A stretch of DNA of 58,223 nucleotides from an uncultured Spirochaetales bacterium (GTDB lineage Bacteria; Spirochaetota; Spirochaetia; Sphaerochaetales; Sphaerochaetaceae), in NCBI GenBank assembly GCA_949295675.1, contig CASFMA010000067.1:1-58223 (forward strand). Reading direction: 5' to 3'. The notes beneath the pieces are model-generated. The model saw nothing but the letters and a program-made list of their open reading frames with translations. It had not been told where the DNA came from and ran no database searches. Position 1 is the stretch's first letter. Every line of letters begins with the position of its first letter. The translations under genes and the position numbers were made by a program. This document shows, piece by piece, positions 43,208 through 51,221 of the stretch.

Positions 43208-43224
43208 AGTGTCAAAGTGACACT
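43208..43224. promoter_or_regulatory. Perfect palindrome upstream of the hsp20 sigma-54 promoter
   Basis: AGTGTCA-AAG-TGACACT, a perfect 7+7 inverted repeat. It lies about 130-150 bp before the predicted sigma-54 start site, the usual place for an upstream activating sequence of an enhancer-binding protein. Confidence 0.6.
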
Positions 43225-43328
43225 AAAAGGGGCATCGCCGCATGCTGTGTGTCGTTTTGATGCTTAGCTGGATGCCATAGTTGTCTTGCCTAAAAATTAA
43301 TTTCTTATAATATAGTTGGATATATAAG

Positions 43329-43345
43329 TTGGCACGCTTCATGCT
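43329..43345 (+). promoter_or_regulatory. Sigma-54 promoter of hsp20
   Basis: TTGGCACGCTTCATGCT matches the consensus TTGGCACG-N4-TTGCW at all but one position, with GG (-24) and GC (-12) exactly 10 nt apart. The predicted start site near 43355 leaves about 30 nt to the ATG with AAGGAG in between. A possible sigma-70 TATAAT lies about 25 bp upstream but lacks a well-spaced -35. Confidence 0.72.
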
Positions 43346-43385
43346 TATATGTTTGTGCAGCCGAAAGGCGATAAGGAGATATAAA

Positions 43386-43817
43386 ATGAGATACGTAATA
43401 ACTAGGAATATAGCACCAAGTCTTGCAGGCATAGATTCGCTGTTCTCTGATTTCTTTTCAGATGTAAGCACGACAAAGATTCCTCCTGTTGATATCTACG
43501 AGACAGAGAATGAATATGTCATAGAGGCAGAGATCGCTGGCTATGGCGATGATGATGTGAAGATCGCGGTCAAAGACGGGGTGCTTTCGATTTCGTCTTC
43601 GACTACATGGAAGGAGAGGCTGAGCAAGGCAAGGGAAGCCAAGAACATGATTGTCTCAGAGATAAAGCTTCCTGAGTTCTCAAGATCTTTCATCCTTCCT
43701 GAGGATTCTGATGCCGCAGCCATAACAGCTGAGAGCAATGATGGCATCCTGACTGTCCGTATACCGAGGCTGAGGAAAGCTGAGCCTGGCAGGATAGAGA
43801 TAAAGATAGGCAAGTAA
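43386..43817 (+). CDS. Hsp20 small heat-shock protein
   Basis: 143 residues. An alpha-crystallin domain spans about 35-135 (PPVDIYETENEYVIEAEIAG, VKIAVKDGVLSIS, NDGILTVRIPR), with the C-terminal IxI-type motif in RIEIKIGK. It acts as an ATP-independent holdase in the cytoplasm. AAGGAG lies 7 nt before the ATG at 43386. It is monocistronic with its own terminator, behind a predicted sigma-54 promoter, which is unusual for this family. Confidence 0.93.
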   Translation: MRYVITRNIAPSLAGIDSLFSDFFSDVSTTKIPPVDIYETENEYVIEAEIAGYGDDDVKIAVKDGVLSISSSTTWKERLSKAREAKNMIVSEIKLPEFSRSFILPEDSDAAAITAESNDGILTVRIPRLRKAEPGRIEIKIGK

Positions 43818-43836
43818 ATAACCGCACACATACTGG

Positions 43837-43870
43837 GGACTGCTGTAGAGATATGGCAGTCCTCTTTTTT
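43837..43870 (+). terminator. Terminator of hsp20
   Basis: GGACTGC (43837-43843) pairs with GCAGTCC (43856-43862), 7 bp with a 12-nt loop, followed by TCTTTTTT. Confidence 0.85.
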
Positions 43871-43984
43871 GTTTGAGCCGTAAGTCAAGAAGAAAAGATG
43901 GAAGAGCAATTCTGGATTAAAACAATTGACAAAGAGGCATGAAGAAGAAAACCTTGGAATATAAGGTTTTGAAGACTTCACTGC

Positions 43985-44028
43985 AAGCACTCTTGGTTTA
44001 TCTGTGGAGATAAGAGACAAGAGTGCTT
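43985..44028. repeat. Long perfect hairpin of unknown role
   Basis: AAGCACTCTTG (43985-43995) and CAAGAGTGCTT (44018-44028) form a perfect 11-bp stem; inside, TTATCT and AGATAA form a 6-bp stem with a GTGG loop. No T-run follows on either strand, so it is not an ordinary terminator. It lies at the left edge of the degenerate island. Confidence 0.55.
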
Positions 44029-44031
44029 AGT

Positions 44032-44136
44032 TTATAACCAGCAAGCTTTGCCTTCAGCTTCGCTGTAGATATCCTGATGAGGACCTATCCTGAGCATATG
44101 ATTGGCCACTGCCACAGCCGCCCTGTCAGATAGATC
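44032..44136 (-). pseudogene. Possible transposase remnant (IS110-like C-terminus)
   Basis: The minus strand encodes SDRAAVAVANHMLRIG, then a short tail and a stop at 44034. This faintly resembles the KKAIVAVANKMLRI-like C-terminus of IS110-type transposases. Stop codons interrupt the frame upstream. The match is short and may be chance. Confidence 0.22.
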
Positions 44137-44260
44137 AGTTCCTTATTTTCCTAGATGCGAACTTTGAGAGTGGGCAATCCGGTGAGTACATATGGGTAAG
44201 TATTGAGTGCACCTGTATGATGTTCCGTTGATGTGGATGAAAACATCCATGTACAATTTG

Positions 44261-44290
44261 TTGACGAATAACAGCTTCTGGCCGTATTAT
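44261..44290 (+). promoter_or_regulatory. Promoter facing the small peptide ORF (possible antisense RNA)
   Basis: TTGACG (44261-44266), an 18-nt spacer and TATTAT (44285-44290) on the plus strand. No plus-strand gene follows; a transcript starting near 44297 would run antisense through the peptide ORF at 44350-44457. Confidence 0.5.
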
Positions 44291-44349
44291 TGAGATAGAA
44301 AGAGTCGCCAGCAAGACGGCGGCCTCAGATATTAAGAGTGAATCTCCGC

Positions 44350-44457
44350 TTACCTTTTGGCTTTTGGACGGCGGAGATCTTTCATATCCCTAATCAGGCC
44401 GAGAACCTCTTTCAAGATCCGCAGGAGCACTAGAGCAAGCTCTAATACTACTTTCAT
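44350..44457 (-). CDS. Small amphipathic peptide, possible type I toxin
   Basis: 35 codons. The peptide starts MKVVLELALVLLRILKEV, continues LGLIRDM and ends in the basic tail KDLRRPKAKR: an amphipathic, leucine-rich helix with a charged end. A very strong ribosome site AAAGGAGGTGA (44477-44467) precedes it, spaced 9 nt from the ATG. A stem-loop (44484-44512) lies in the leader. Its own promoter is TTGAAG-18-TAAGAT (44584-44555), and an opposing promoter at 44261-44290 points into its 3' end. These are traits of type I toxins, but the peptide matches no family known to me. Confidence 0.42.
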   Translation of the reverse strand: MKVVLELALVLLRILKEVLGLIRDMKDLRRPKAKR

Positions 44458-44483
44458 TCTGGTCTTTCACCTCCTTTCCTATG

Positions 44484-44512
44484 GTGGATTAGGAAGATTG
44501 TTCTTCCTCCAC
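44484..44512 (-). repeat. Stem-loop in the small-peptide leader
   Basis: GTGGA/TCCAC (44484-44488 with 44508-44512) and GGAAGA/TCTTCC (44492-44497 with 44502-44507) stack around a 4-nt loop, with a 3-nt bulge. It ends 7 nt before the strong ribosome site of the peptide ORF. Confidence 0.5.
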
Positions 44513-44554
44513 AGGATCAGAGGCCACCGTCTCTCATCTGCTGACGACTTGGAA

Positions 44555-44584
44555 ATCTTATCAACTCAATCAGATAGGCTTCAA
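44555..44584 (-). promoter_or_regulatory. Promoter of the small peptide ORF
   Basis: TTGAAG (44584-44579), an 18-nt spacer and TAAGAT (44560-44555). The predicted start site near 44548 gives a leader of about 90 nt. The -35 overlaps the stop codon of the recombinase remnant. Confidence 0.5.
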
Positions 44585-44920
44585 GATGATTTCGGTAAGG
44601 CAATGATGTTGCTCGATACTTTACCAATCTGCAGAAGTCTTTTCATTACCTCGTGTGTATAATTGCCACTCATTCTCTCGCTCTGGTACCCTACAACGAG
44701 ACGGAGATTATTGTCACCAATCTCTTCTCGAAGCATCGAATTGAAGAAATGCCATTAGAGAATGGAAGTCTATGTTCCTTTCCTTCCTCTTCTCCTCCGT
44801 GATACCGATAGCAGCAAGAGCTGCATAGCAGTACTTGCTGATGGAGCTTCCAGCAATCGGAGTATCAGCAGAGTCAGGATATAAGACCATTCTAAAGGTC
44901 AGCCTGACATGGATGACCAT
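44581..44920 (-). pseudogene. Tyrosine recombinase (integrase), 3' remnant with frameshift
   Basis: Two adjacent frames together give the C-terminal third of a tyrosine recombinase. The first reads LYPDSADTPIAGSSISKY and ITEEKRKERNIDFHSL; after a +1 shift (one extra base near 44730) the second reads HFFNSMLREEIGDNNLRLVV, GYQSERMSGNYTHEVMKR and ends at 44581. HSL-HFFN corresponds to the HxxR box region and NYTH contains the catalytic tyrosine. The N-terminal two thirds are not recognisable. This marks an old mobile-element insertion. Confidence 0.72.
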
Positions 44921-45173
44921 GCACGGGCAGCCTTACAAGATACTTCGATAACTAGCGGCTTGTGCATTTTTCAGCAGAAGTAACTTCATCTAATTAATGA
45001 TGTGTCCTTCACGAAGCGGATCGCATGGCCACCGGCTCAGTGTATTTTTAGGGTAGGCAAGATACGCGTTCACTGCTATTATTCATTCGCCACTGAAGGT
45101 GTTTCCTTCGGATACTTAACGATAAAAGGGCTGGCGCTGCCAGACAGATAACATGGAGTGACGAAAAAAGAAG
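44921..45173. other. Unassigned sequence between recombinase remnant and dat
   Basis: No gene is supported here. A plus-strand open frame of about 50 codons ends at 45151 with no family or ribosome site. CTGGC-GCT-GCCAG (45131-45143) is a small hairpin in what should be the dat leader. No convincing promoter for dat was found; TATTAT near 45080 lacks a -35. Confidence 0.4.
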
Positions 45174-46526
45174 ATGAACATGACGCAGACCAACGAGTAC
45201 TTCATTTCCCGTCAGAATGACTTTGAGTCTTCTGCTAGAAGCTATCCACGGAAGTTTCCGTTCGCCTTGAAGAAGGCAAAGGGATCATGGGTTGAGGATG
45301 TTGAGGGGAACAAGTACCTGGACTTCCTTTGCGGAGCCGGAACACTTGCTCTTGGGCATAATGATGATGAGGTCGCCAAGGCTATGATGGAGCTTATATC
45401 AAGCGATGCACCGCTCCACACCCTGGACCTTACGACACCTGCAAAGGACAGATTCGTTGAGACTGTGTTGTCTGTCCTGCCTGCCGAGATGAAGGATAAT
45501 GTGAAGATACAGTTCTGTTCTCCTTCTGGCACAGATGCGACAGATGCTGCGATAAAGCTCTGCAAGACAGCGACCGGCAGAGGCTCTGTCATCGCATTCA
45601 GCGGTGGCTATCATGGCATGGGGCATGGCGCTCTCTCCCTTACTGGCAATCTCAATGCGAAGGCAAAGGTACAGAATCTGATGCCAGGCGTTCAGTTCAT
45701 GCCATATCCATATTCATACAGATGCCCGTTCGGACTGGGCGGCGAAGCTGGCGCGAAGGCCTGTGCCTCATATTTTGAGAGGATGCTCAAGGATCCTGAA
45801 AGCGGTGTCACGCTTCCGGCGGCTGTGATCATAGAGCCTATACAAGGGGAAGGCGGGGTGATTCCTGCTCCCGAAAGCTTCCTCCAGGCTGTGAGGAGAG
45901 TTACAAAAGAACTAGGCATCCCGCTCATCGTAGATGAGATACAGTGCGGTACAGGAAGAAGCGGTGACTTCTTTGCATTCCAGAAATCAGGCATCATCCC
46001 TGATGTCATACTGATGAGCAAGGCTATAGGCGGCAGCCAGCCTATGAGCATCGTGGTTTACGACAAGTCGCTTGATAAGTGGACGGCAGGAGCCCATGCC
46101 GGGACGTTCAGGGGAAATCAGCTCGCGATGGCAGCTGGCACTGTCGTCATGAGACGTGTGTCTTCTCCGGAGTTCCTGGCTGATGTGAGGAAGAAGGGCG
46201 ATTACCTCAAGCAGGCTCTTGAGCGCCTGAAGTCCGAGGTCAGCATAATCGGGGATGTGAGAGGCCGTGGCCTGATGCTGGGCGTTGAGTTCATAGATCC
46301 AGATGGCCCGAGGGATATAATGGGCAATCCAGAGCCATCAGGCACGATTGCGGCGGCCATACAGCGCGAATGCTTTGAGAACCATCTGATCATGGAGAAG
46401 GGCGGACGGAATGGCAGTGTCATGCGTTGCCTCTGTGCCCTAAATGTCTCTATGGATGATATTGATGCTATGATCGGTATCTTCTCTGCAGCTGTCAGGA
46501 AAGTAAATGCAGAATATTCCAGATAA
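45174..46526 (+). CDS. dat: Diaminobutyrate-2-oxoglutarate aminotransferase
   Basis: 450 residues, a class-III PLP aminotransferase. SSARSYPRKFPFALKKAKGS and DVEGNKYLDFLCGAGTLALG match the Dat/EctB group, which makes L-2,4-diaminobutyrate from aspartate semialdehyde and glutamate. Cofactor motifs are SPSGTDATDAA, IVDEIQCGTGRSG and the Schiff-base lysine in ILMSKAIGGSQPM. The absence of ectA and ectC and the adjacent decarboxylase point to diaminopropane, not ectoine. Start is ATG 45174 or 45180; only a weak AAGAAG site precedes. The next gene overlaps by 20 bp. Confidence 0.86.
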   Translation: MNMTQTNEYFISRQNDFESSARSYPRKFPFALKKAKGSWVEDVEGNKYLDFLCGAGTLALGHNDDEVAKAMMELISSDAPLHTLDLTTPAKDRFVETVLSVLPAEMKDNVKIQFCSPSGTDATDAAIKLCKTATGRGSVIAFSGGYHGMGHGALSLTGNLNAKAKVQNLMPGVQFMPYPYSYRCPFGLGGEAGAKACASYFERMLKDPESGVTLPAAVIIEPIQGEGGVIPAPESFLQAVRRVTKELGIPLIVDEIQCGTGRSGDFFAFQKSGIIPDVILMSKAIGGSQPMSIVVYDKSLDKWTAGAHAGTFRGNQLAMAAGTVVMRRVSSPEFLADVRKKGDYLKQALERLKSEVSIIGDVRGRGLMLGVEFIDPDGPRDIMGNPEPSGTIAAAIQRECFENHLIMEKGGRNGSVMRCLCALNVSMDDIDAMIGIFSAAVRKVNAEYSR

Positions 46527-47952
46527 CATGACTGTATTCTCCCATACGGCGGAGGACAAGGATGCTCTCCGCCGCATGGTTGATGATGCAATTGATGCGA
46601 TCTTCGCTGCCGTGCGTGATGATGCTGCATTCTCCGGCATCAGCCCGTATGAGCTCAGGAGGATGATTGCGGAGCTTGGCTTCCTGCCTGATGCAGGTGA
46701 TGGATGGGATCGTACGCTGGAGAGCCTGAAGGAGACGATACTGCCTAACATGCTCTGCACGTGGTCCCAGTCATACATGCCGCATCTTCATTCACCGGCT
46801 CTTCTCGAGTCCATCGCGGCTGAGCTTGTCATCTCTGTCTACAACAACAGCATGGACAGCTGGGACCAGAGTCCGGCAGCGACCGAGCTTGAGGTTGCCA
46901 TGATCAATGGCCTCTGCAGGCTATTTGGCTATGGCGATGGCAGTGACGGCACATTCACATCCGGAGGCAGCCAGTCGAATATGTCAGCGGCAATAGCATT
47001 CCGGGACCTGTATCTTGAGAGGAATCTTGGATGGGATGTGAAGAAGAAGGGGCTTCCTCCGCAGGCGATGAAGCTTCGTATGTATACTTCCGAAATCGCT
47101 CACTTCTCATTCCAGAAAAGTGCCCACATAATGGGGCTAGGCTATGATTCGGTCGTGCTTCTTCCTATTGATGACACTGCAAGGATAGATATAGCGAAGG
47201 CAGAGGATATCATAAGGAAGGACAAGGATGACGGGTATCTTCCGTTCCTTATAGTAGCCACAGCAGGGACAACTGACTTCGGAAGCATAGACGATGTATC
47301 CGGACTCCGCAGCATAGCTGACCGCTATGGCTGCTTCCTGCATGTCGATGCGGCTTATGGATCCGGTGCTATCATGAGCAGGATGTACCGCGATAGGCTT
47401 GGTGATATATCGCTTGCTGATTCCATAACCATGGACTTCCATAAGATGTTCCTTCTCCCTATCAGCTGCTCTGCCGTGATATTCCGTGATAGAAGCGCTC
47501 TCGATTGCTTCCTGATCCATGCAGATTACCTCAACAGGGAGGAGGATGAGGAGGATGGATATATAAACCTTGTCGGCAAGTCAATGCAGACAACAAGGCG
47601 TGCTGATGCCCTGAAGGTGTATATCTCATTCAGGATGAGAGGGCGGGAAGGCTTTGCTGCGATAGTGGACAAGGCAATAGGGAATGCAGAGTACTTCTAT
47701 TCAAGGCTCATTTCCGATGATGCCTTCATCGCTCCTGTAAGGCCGGAGCTGAGTTCTGTCGTGTTTGCGCATAAAGGCGGGGATGATGTGAACAGGCGTG
47801 TGAGAAGGACTCTCCTGTCCCAAGGCGTGGTGATAGGGCAGACTGTGTACAAAGGCATGGTCATGCTGAAGTTCACGCTTCTCAACCCGAAGCTCACCCA
47901 TGAGCATATAGACACCTTGATCTCCAGGATAAAGCAATTGGCTGCGCAATGA
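46507..47952 (+). CDS. ddc: L-2,4-diaminobutyrate decarboxylase
   Basis: 481 residues, group-II PLP decarboxylase. TSGGSQSNMSAAIAFRDL is the cofactor-phosphate loop, HVDAAYGSGAIMSRMY holds the pyridine-binding aspartate, and the Schiff-base lysine is in MDFHKMFLLPISCSA. With Dat it would convert aspartate semialdehyde to 1,3-diaminopropane, a polyamine and norspermidine precursor. Glutamate- or tyrosine-type decarboxylases share the fold; the dat overlap decides the call. AGGA lies 6 nt before ATG 46507. A terminator follows. Confidence 0.82.
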   Translation: MQNIPDNMTVFSHTAEDKDALRRMVDDAIDAIFAAVRDDAAFSGISPYELRRMIAELGFLPDAGDGWDRTLESLKETILPNMLCTWSQSYMPHLHSPALLESIAAELVISVYNNSMDSWDQSPAATELEVAMINGLCRLFGYGDGSDGTFTSGGSQSNMSAAIAFRDLYLERNLGWDVKKKGLPPQAMKLRMYTSEIAHFSFQKSAHIMGLGYDSVVLLPIDDTARIDIAKAEDIIRKDKDDGYLPFLIVATAGTTDFGSIDDVSGLRSIADRYGCFLHVDAAYGSGAIMSRMYRDRLGDISLADSITMDFHKMFLLPISCSAVIFRDRSALDCFLIHADYLNREEDEEDGYINLVGKSMQTTRRADALKVYISFRMRGREGFAAIVDKAIGNAEYFYSRLISDDAFIAPVRPELSSVVFAHKGGDDVNRRVRRTLLSQGVVIGQTVYKGMVMLKFTLLNPKLTHEHIDTLISRIKQLAAQ

Positions 47953-48004
47953 TGGAGGCTGGCGTGCAGCCTTCAATTGTTGCTTGCTGTCTTCAGCAAA
48001 GAAT

Positions 48005-48040
48005 GAGGCCAGGGCTTTTCAGCTCCCGGCCTCGTTTTCT
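48005..48040. terminator. Bidirectional terminator between ddc and rlmKL
   Basis: GAGGCCaGGG and CCCGGCCTC (48005-48033) form a 9-bp stem with one bulge, followed by GTTTTCT on the plus strand and ATTCTTTG on the minus strand. Confidence 0.7.
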
Positions 48041-48051
48041 GCTGCTTTGTC

Positions 48052-50286
48052 CTATTCGGTATCCCTCAGCCTGACTCTGGGCCTTTTGGGTGGAAGCTTC
48101 ACCTTGACTTTGTTCTTTATCAGATAGCATCTGTGCACATAACCGTAGTTCTTGAAGTCAAAGCCAATTGTCTGCTCCGTGATGTCCTCGACGATGTAGT
48201 CTCTCCTGACATCTTCATCAAGCCTGAACTTGCGGAAGTTCGTGCTGAATATGAGCGTTCCGCCAGGGGCGAGGTGCATGGCTGCCGCTTTTATGAGCCT
48301 GTAATGGTCCCTCTGCACATCGAACATCGCCCTGTCCTTGCTGTTGGAGAATGTCGGGGGATCGCAGAAGATCAGATCAAATCTGTCATATGTATCCCAA
48401 AGCCAGTCTATGGCATCGCTCCTGTAGAAGAAGTTCTCGATATCTGTCGGGTAGCCATTGAGCCTGAGGTTTGCTATGGCCCAGTCTAGGTATGTAGCTG
48501 ATGCGTCGACTGATACTGTTGATATCGCACCGCCCTTGATGGCATTCAGCGTGGCCGTGCCTGTATAGCAGAAGAGATTCAGGAACCTCTTGCCATCTGC
48601 CATCTCCTGTATCAGTGAGCGTACCGGACGGTGGTCGAGGAATATGCCTGTGTCAAGATAGTCCTGGAAGTTGACAAGCGCCTTCACTCCATTCTCCCTT
48701 ATGATGTTGAATCTGTTGGATGACGCGAGGCGTGTGTACTGGCTTTTGCCTTTATGGCTCTTCCTCTGCTTGACATATATGTTCTCGATATCTATTCCTG
48801 TAGCTCTCTCTGTGACGAATATGATCTCATTCAGTCGCTTCTCCGCAAGCTCGGGATCGACATCGGATGGGGCAGCATATTCAGCCAGGTTGATCCATTT
48901 TCCCTCATAGATATCTATAGCAGCCGCATATTCAGGGATGTCAGCGTCATATATGCGATAGCATGTGACGCCTTCCTCAGCAGCCTCCTTGCTGTATTTC
49001 TCATAGTTCGAGAGTATCTTGCTGTATATTATCTTCTCTGTAGCTGAGAGCTCCCTGGCCATGCGTTCGGCTTTCTTGGCTTTTGCCCTCTCAACGATGG
49101 CCGCCCTTTCCTCATCGGTGTAGATGATGTAATGGGCTGCCTGGCACTGTATCGGGCCGTTGAAAAGGGTGTTGGTCCTGTCTGGCTTCATGTCTATGTT
49201 GGACAGAAGGTCGCTGGAGCCAGTGAGTATTGTGGCCCTCCAGCCCTTGAAGACCTTCGTAAGGGTTTCTCCTATCCCTGCATACAGCCTGTCTATATCA
49301 CGGACACGCATCCTCTCTCCATATGGAGGGTCTGTGACTATGTATCCTGCTTCTCCAGGCCTGTCTTCATCGGTGTAGGAGAGGAAGTCCTTGACCTTGA
49401 AGTCTATAAGCCCATCAACCCCGGCCTTCTCAGCGGCTTCCTTTGCTATCGAGACCGCACGCGGCGAGATGTCGGAGGCATAGATCATGATGTCTTTCTC
49501 GTCAATTGCCTTCTGATGCTTCTCTTCTGCCTCTTTTATGATTTCTTCCCAGATGTCCTCTCTGTAGAGAGGGAGGCGCTGGAATGCGAATGGCTTCTTC
49601 CTCATCAGGCCAGGGGCTGTATCAGAGGCTATCAGCGCTGCTTCTATGGCAAGCGTCCCTGAGCCGCAGAATGGGTCAAGGAATATCCCTGGCTGCCCGC
49701 TGTCTGCTGTCTTCTTCCATTCAGAGCGTGCTATGAGCGCCGCTGCAAGGTGTTCCTTGAGCACGGCCTCTGTCTCCTCATCGGGCCTGTATCCTCTTCT
49801 GTGAAGCCCTTCGCCCGAGAAGTCTATGTACCATTTTACTGTACGTTCATGGACGTGCACGTGGACTTCAACATCTGGATCTGTCGTGTCGATATCCGGG
49901 CGGTTGCCTTCGAACTTCTCCCTGAGCCTGTCGCAGATAGCATCCTTGACACGGAGCGATGCGTAGTGGCTGTTCCTTATCCATGGGCATGATGCTGTCG
50001 TGAGCGTCACTTTCAGTGTCTTGTCAGGAGCCGTCCATTCTTCCCATGGAAGCGAGAGCGTCGCATCATACAGCTCTTCATCGTTTTCAGTATCTTCATC
50101 AATGTACAGGGCCATGAGAAGCCTTGAGGAGATCCTGGAATACATGCAGAAGCGCATTCCTTCCTCAATCCCTCCCTGGAACTCAACACCTGATGTCGTC
50201 TGTCTTACGTCCTTTCCGCCAACCCGTCTGGCTTCATCAGCTACCAGATCACCCTGGTTAGCCGCACATGCTGCGAAGAATATCAT
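48052..50286 (-). CDS. rlmL: 23S rRNA methyltransferase RlmKL
   Basis: 744 residues, the full fused form that makes m2G2445 and m7G2069. The N-terminus (about 1-160) is ferredoxin-like plus THUMP, followed by the RlmL domain with FLDPFCGSGTLAIEAALIA and catalytic VTDPPYGERM, then the RlmK domain with FLNLFCYTGTATLNAI and IFCDPPTFSNS. The start ATGATATTCTTTGCAGC has AAGGAG 6 nt upstream and overlaps the hslO stop. Third gene of the ftsH-hslO-rlmKL operon. Confidence 0.95.
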   Translation of the reverse strand: MIFFAACAANQGDLVADEARRVGGKDVRQTTSGVEFQGGIEEGMRFCMYSRISSRLLMALYIDEDTENDEELYDATLSLPWEEWTAPDKTLKVTLTTASCPWIRNSHYASLRVKDAICDRLREKFEGNRPDIDTTDPDVEVHVHVHERTVKWYIDFSGEGLHRRGYRPDEETEAVLKEHLAAALIARSEWKKTADSGQPGIFLDPFCGSGTLAIEAALIASDTAPGLMRKKPFAFQRLPLYREDIWEEIIKEAEEKHQKAIDEKDIMIYASDISPRAVSIAKEAAEKAGVDGLIDFKVKDFLSYTDEDRPGEAGYIVTDPPYGERMRVRDIDRLYAGIGETLTKVFKGWRATILTGSSDLLSNIDMKPDRTNTLFNGPIQCQAAHYIIYTDEERAAIVERAKAKKAERMARELSATEKIIYSKILSNYEKYSKEAAEEGVTCYRIYDADIPEYAAAIDIYEGKWINLAEYAAPSDVDPELAEKRLNEIIFVTERATGIDIENIYVKQRKSHKGKSQYTRLASSNRFNIIRENGVKALVNFQDYLDTGIFLDHRPVRSLIQEMADGKRFLNLFCYTGTATLNAIKGGAISTVSVDASATYLDWAIANLRLNGYPTDIENFFYRSDAIDWLWDTYDRFDLIFCDPPTFSNSKDRAMFDVQRDHYRLIKAAAMHLAPGGTLIFSTNFRKFRLDEDVRRDYIVEDITEQTIGFDFKNYGYVHRCYLIKNKVKVKLPPKRPRVRLRDTE

Positions 50287-51212
50287 TTAGGCTCCTTGTA
50301 GATTTTCTCAAATTCCTCTTTTGTATAGCTATATTTCGATCCGCAGTTAAGGCATTCAAGCTCAAGAGGGAACTTACCTTTGAGTATCGCATCCTTTTCT
50401 GACTCCGGCAATGATGAAAGATACGATGAGAACGCCTCTCTTGTACAGGGGCATGAGAAGCCTATTGGCGTATGCCCGATATGATGCGGGTGGAACTCTG
50501 ATAGCTCCTTCTCCACATATTCCCTTGCCGTCATCCCTTCTCCAAGCAGCCGTCCAAGCTTCGGAAGCTTCCCAGATTTCTCCTGCAGCTTCTCCAGCGT
50601 TGCGTTAGGGCATCCTGGCAGCGCCTGCATGAAGAGCCCTCCTGCTCCCCACACCCTTCCTTCTCCATCGAAATCTATTGATAGGTAGAAGAGGGAAGGG
50701 GTCTGCTCCGATGTGGAGAAATAGAGCGCGAGATCGTTCGCAAGATTGCCGTATTCAAGCATTATATCCCCGGAGAATGGTGTCTTGCTTCCTTCCAGGT
50801 ACTTTGTGATGGTCATGAATCCCGGACCATATATAAGTGATGTATCAAGCGATGCTGGAGGCTCTTCCAGCGGTATCGGGTTATTTGCAAGATAGCCCCT
50901 GACAGCTCCCGATGCCCATGCCTCTATGCTCATTCCCTTGACTGGCCCCCCGCACTGTATCTGCAGCTGTATCCTGTCGTTCCCTTTTACTGTCGAAGAG
51001 AGAAGTGCGCCTGCTATGTAGCCTTGCCCGAGCATATAAGTTTCGAGAAAGCCTGTTCCATGGTTGGCTTTCATGTCATTCACCATTGTCGTCGCTGAGA
51101 CAGCGGACAGCCGTACACTGTCGCCGCCTATCAGGAAAACCTCCCTTCCATCAGGTGGAAGAGAGGCCATATGTTCTGAAAGTACCTTATCGTCTATAGC
51201 CTTGCGGATCAT
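50283..51212 (-). CDS. hslO: Hsp33 redox-regulated chaperone
   Basis: 309 residues. The C-terminal zinc switch is present as CPC and CLNC (CPCTREAF and LECLNCGSKY), four cysteines that form disulfides on oxidation and activate the holdase. The N-terminal domain includes FLIGGDSVRLSAVSATTMV and QIQCGGPVKGM, matching Hsp33. It lies 9 bp after ftsH and overlaps rlmKL by 4 bp, so a proteostasis gene pair is followed by an rRNA modification enzyme. Confidence 0.93.
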   Translation of the reverse strand: MIRKAIDDKVLSEHMASLPPDGREVFLIGGDSVRLSAVSATTMVNDMKANHGTGFLETYMLGQGYIAGALLSSTVKGNDRIQLQIQCGGPVKGMSIEAWASGAVRGYLANNPIPLEEPPASLDTSLIYGPGFMTITKYLEGSKTPFSGDIMLEYGNLANDLALYFSTSEQTPSLFYLSIDFDGEGRVWGAGGLFMQALPGCPNATLEKLQEKSGKLPKLGRLLGEGMTAREYVEKELSEFHPHHIGHTPIGFSCPCTREAFSSYLSSLPESEKDAILKGKFPLELECLNCGSKYSYTKEEFEKIYKEPK

Positions 51213-51221
51213 AGCCGTAGC

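Noticed and set aside
43541-44020. 159-residue minus-strand frame across the 3' half of hsp20
   Set aside because: It is the antisense shadow of a clear alpha-crystallin gene and runs through the hsp20 terminator.
44357-44662. 101-residue plus-strand protein in the degenerate island
   Set aside because: No ribosome site, low-complexity Arg/Ser/Leu composition, and it lies antisense to the recombinase remnant and small peptide ORF.
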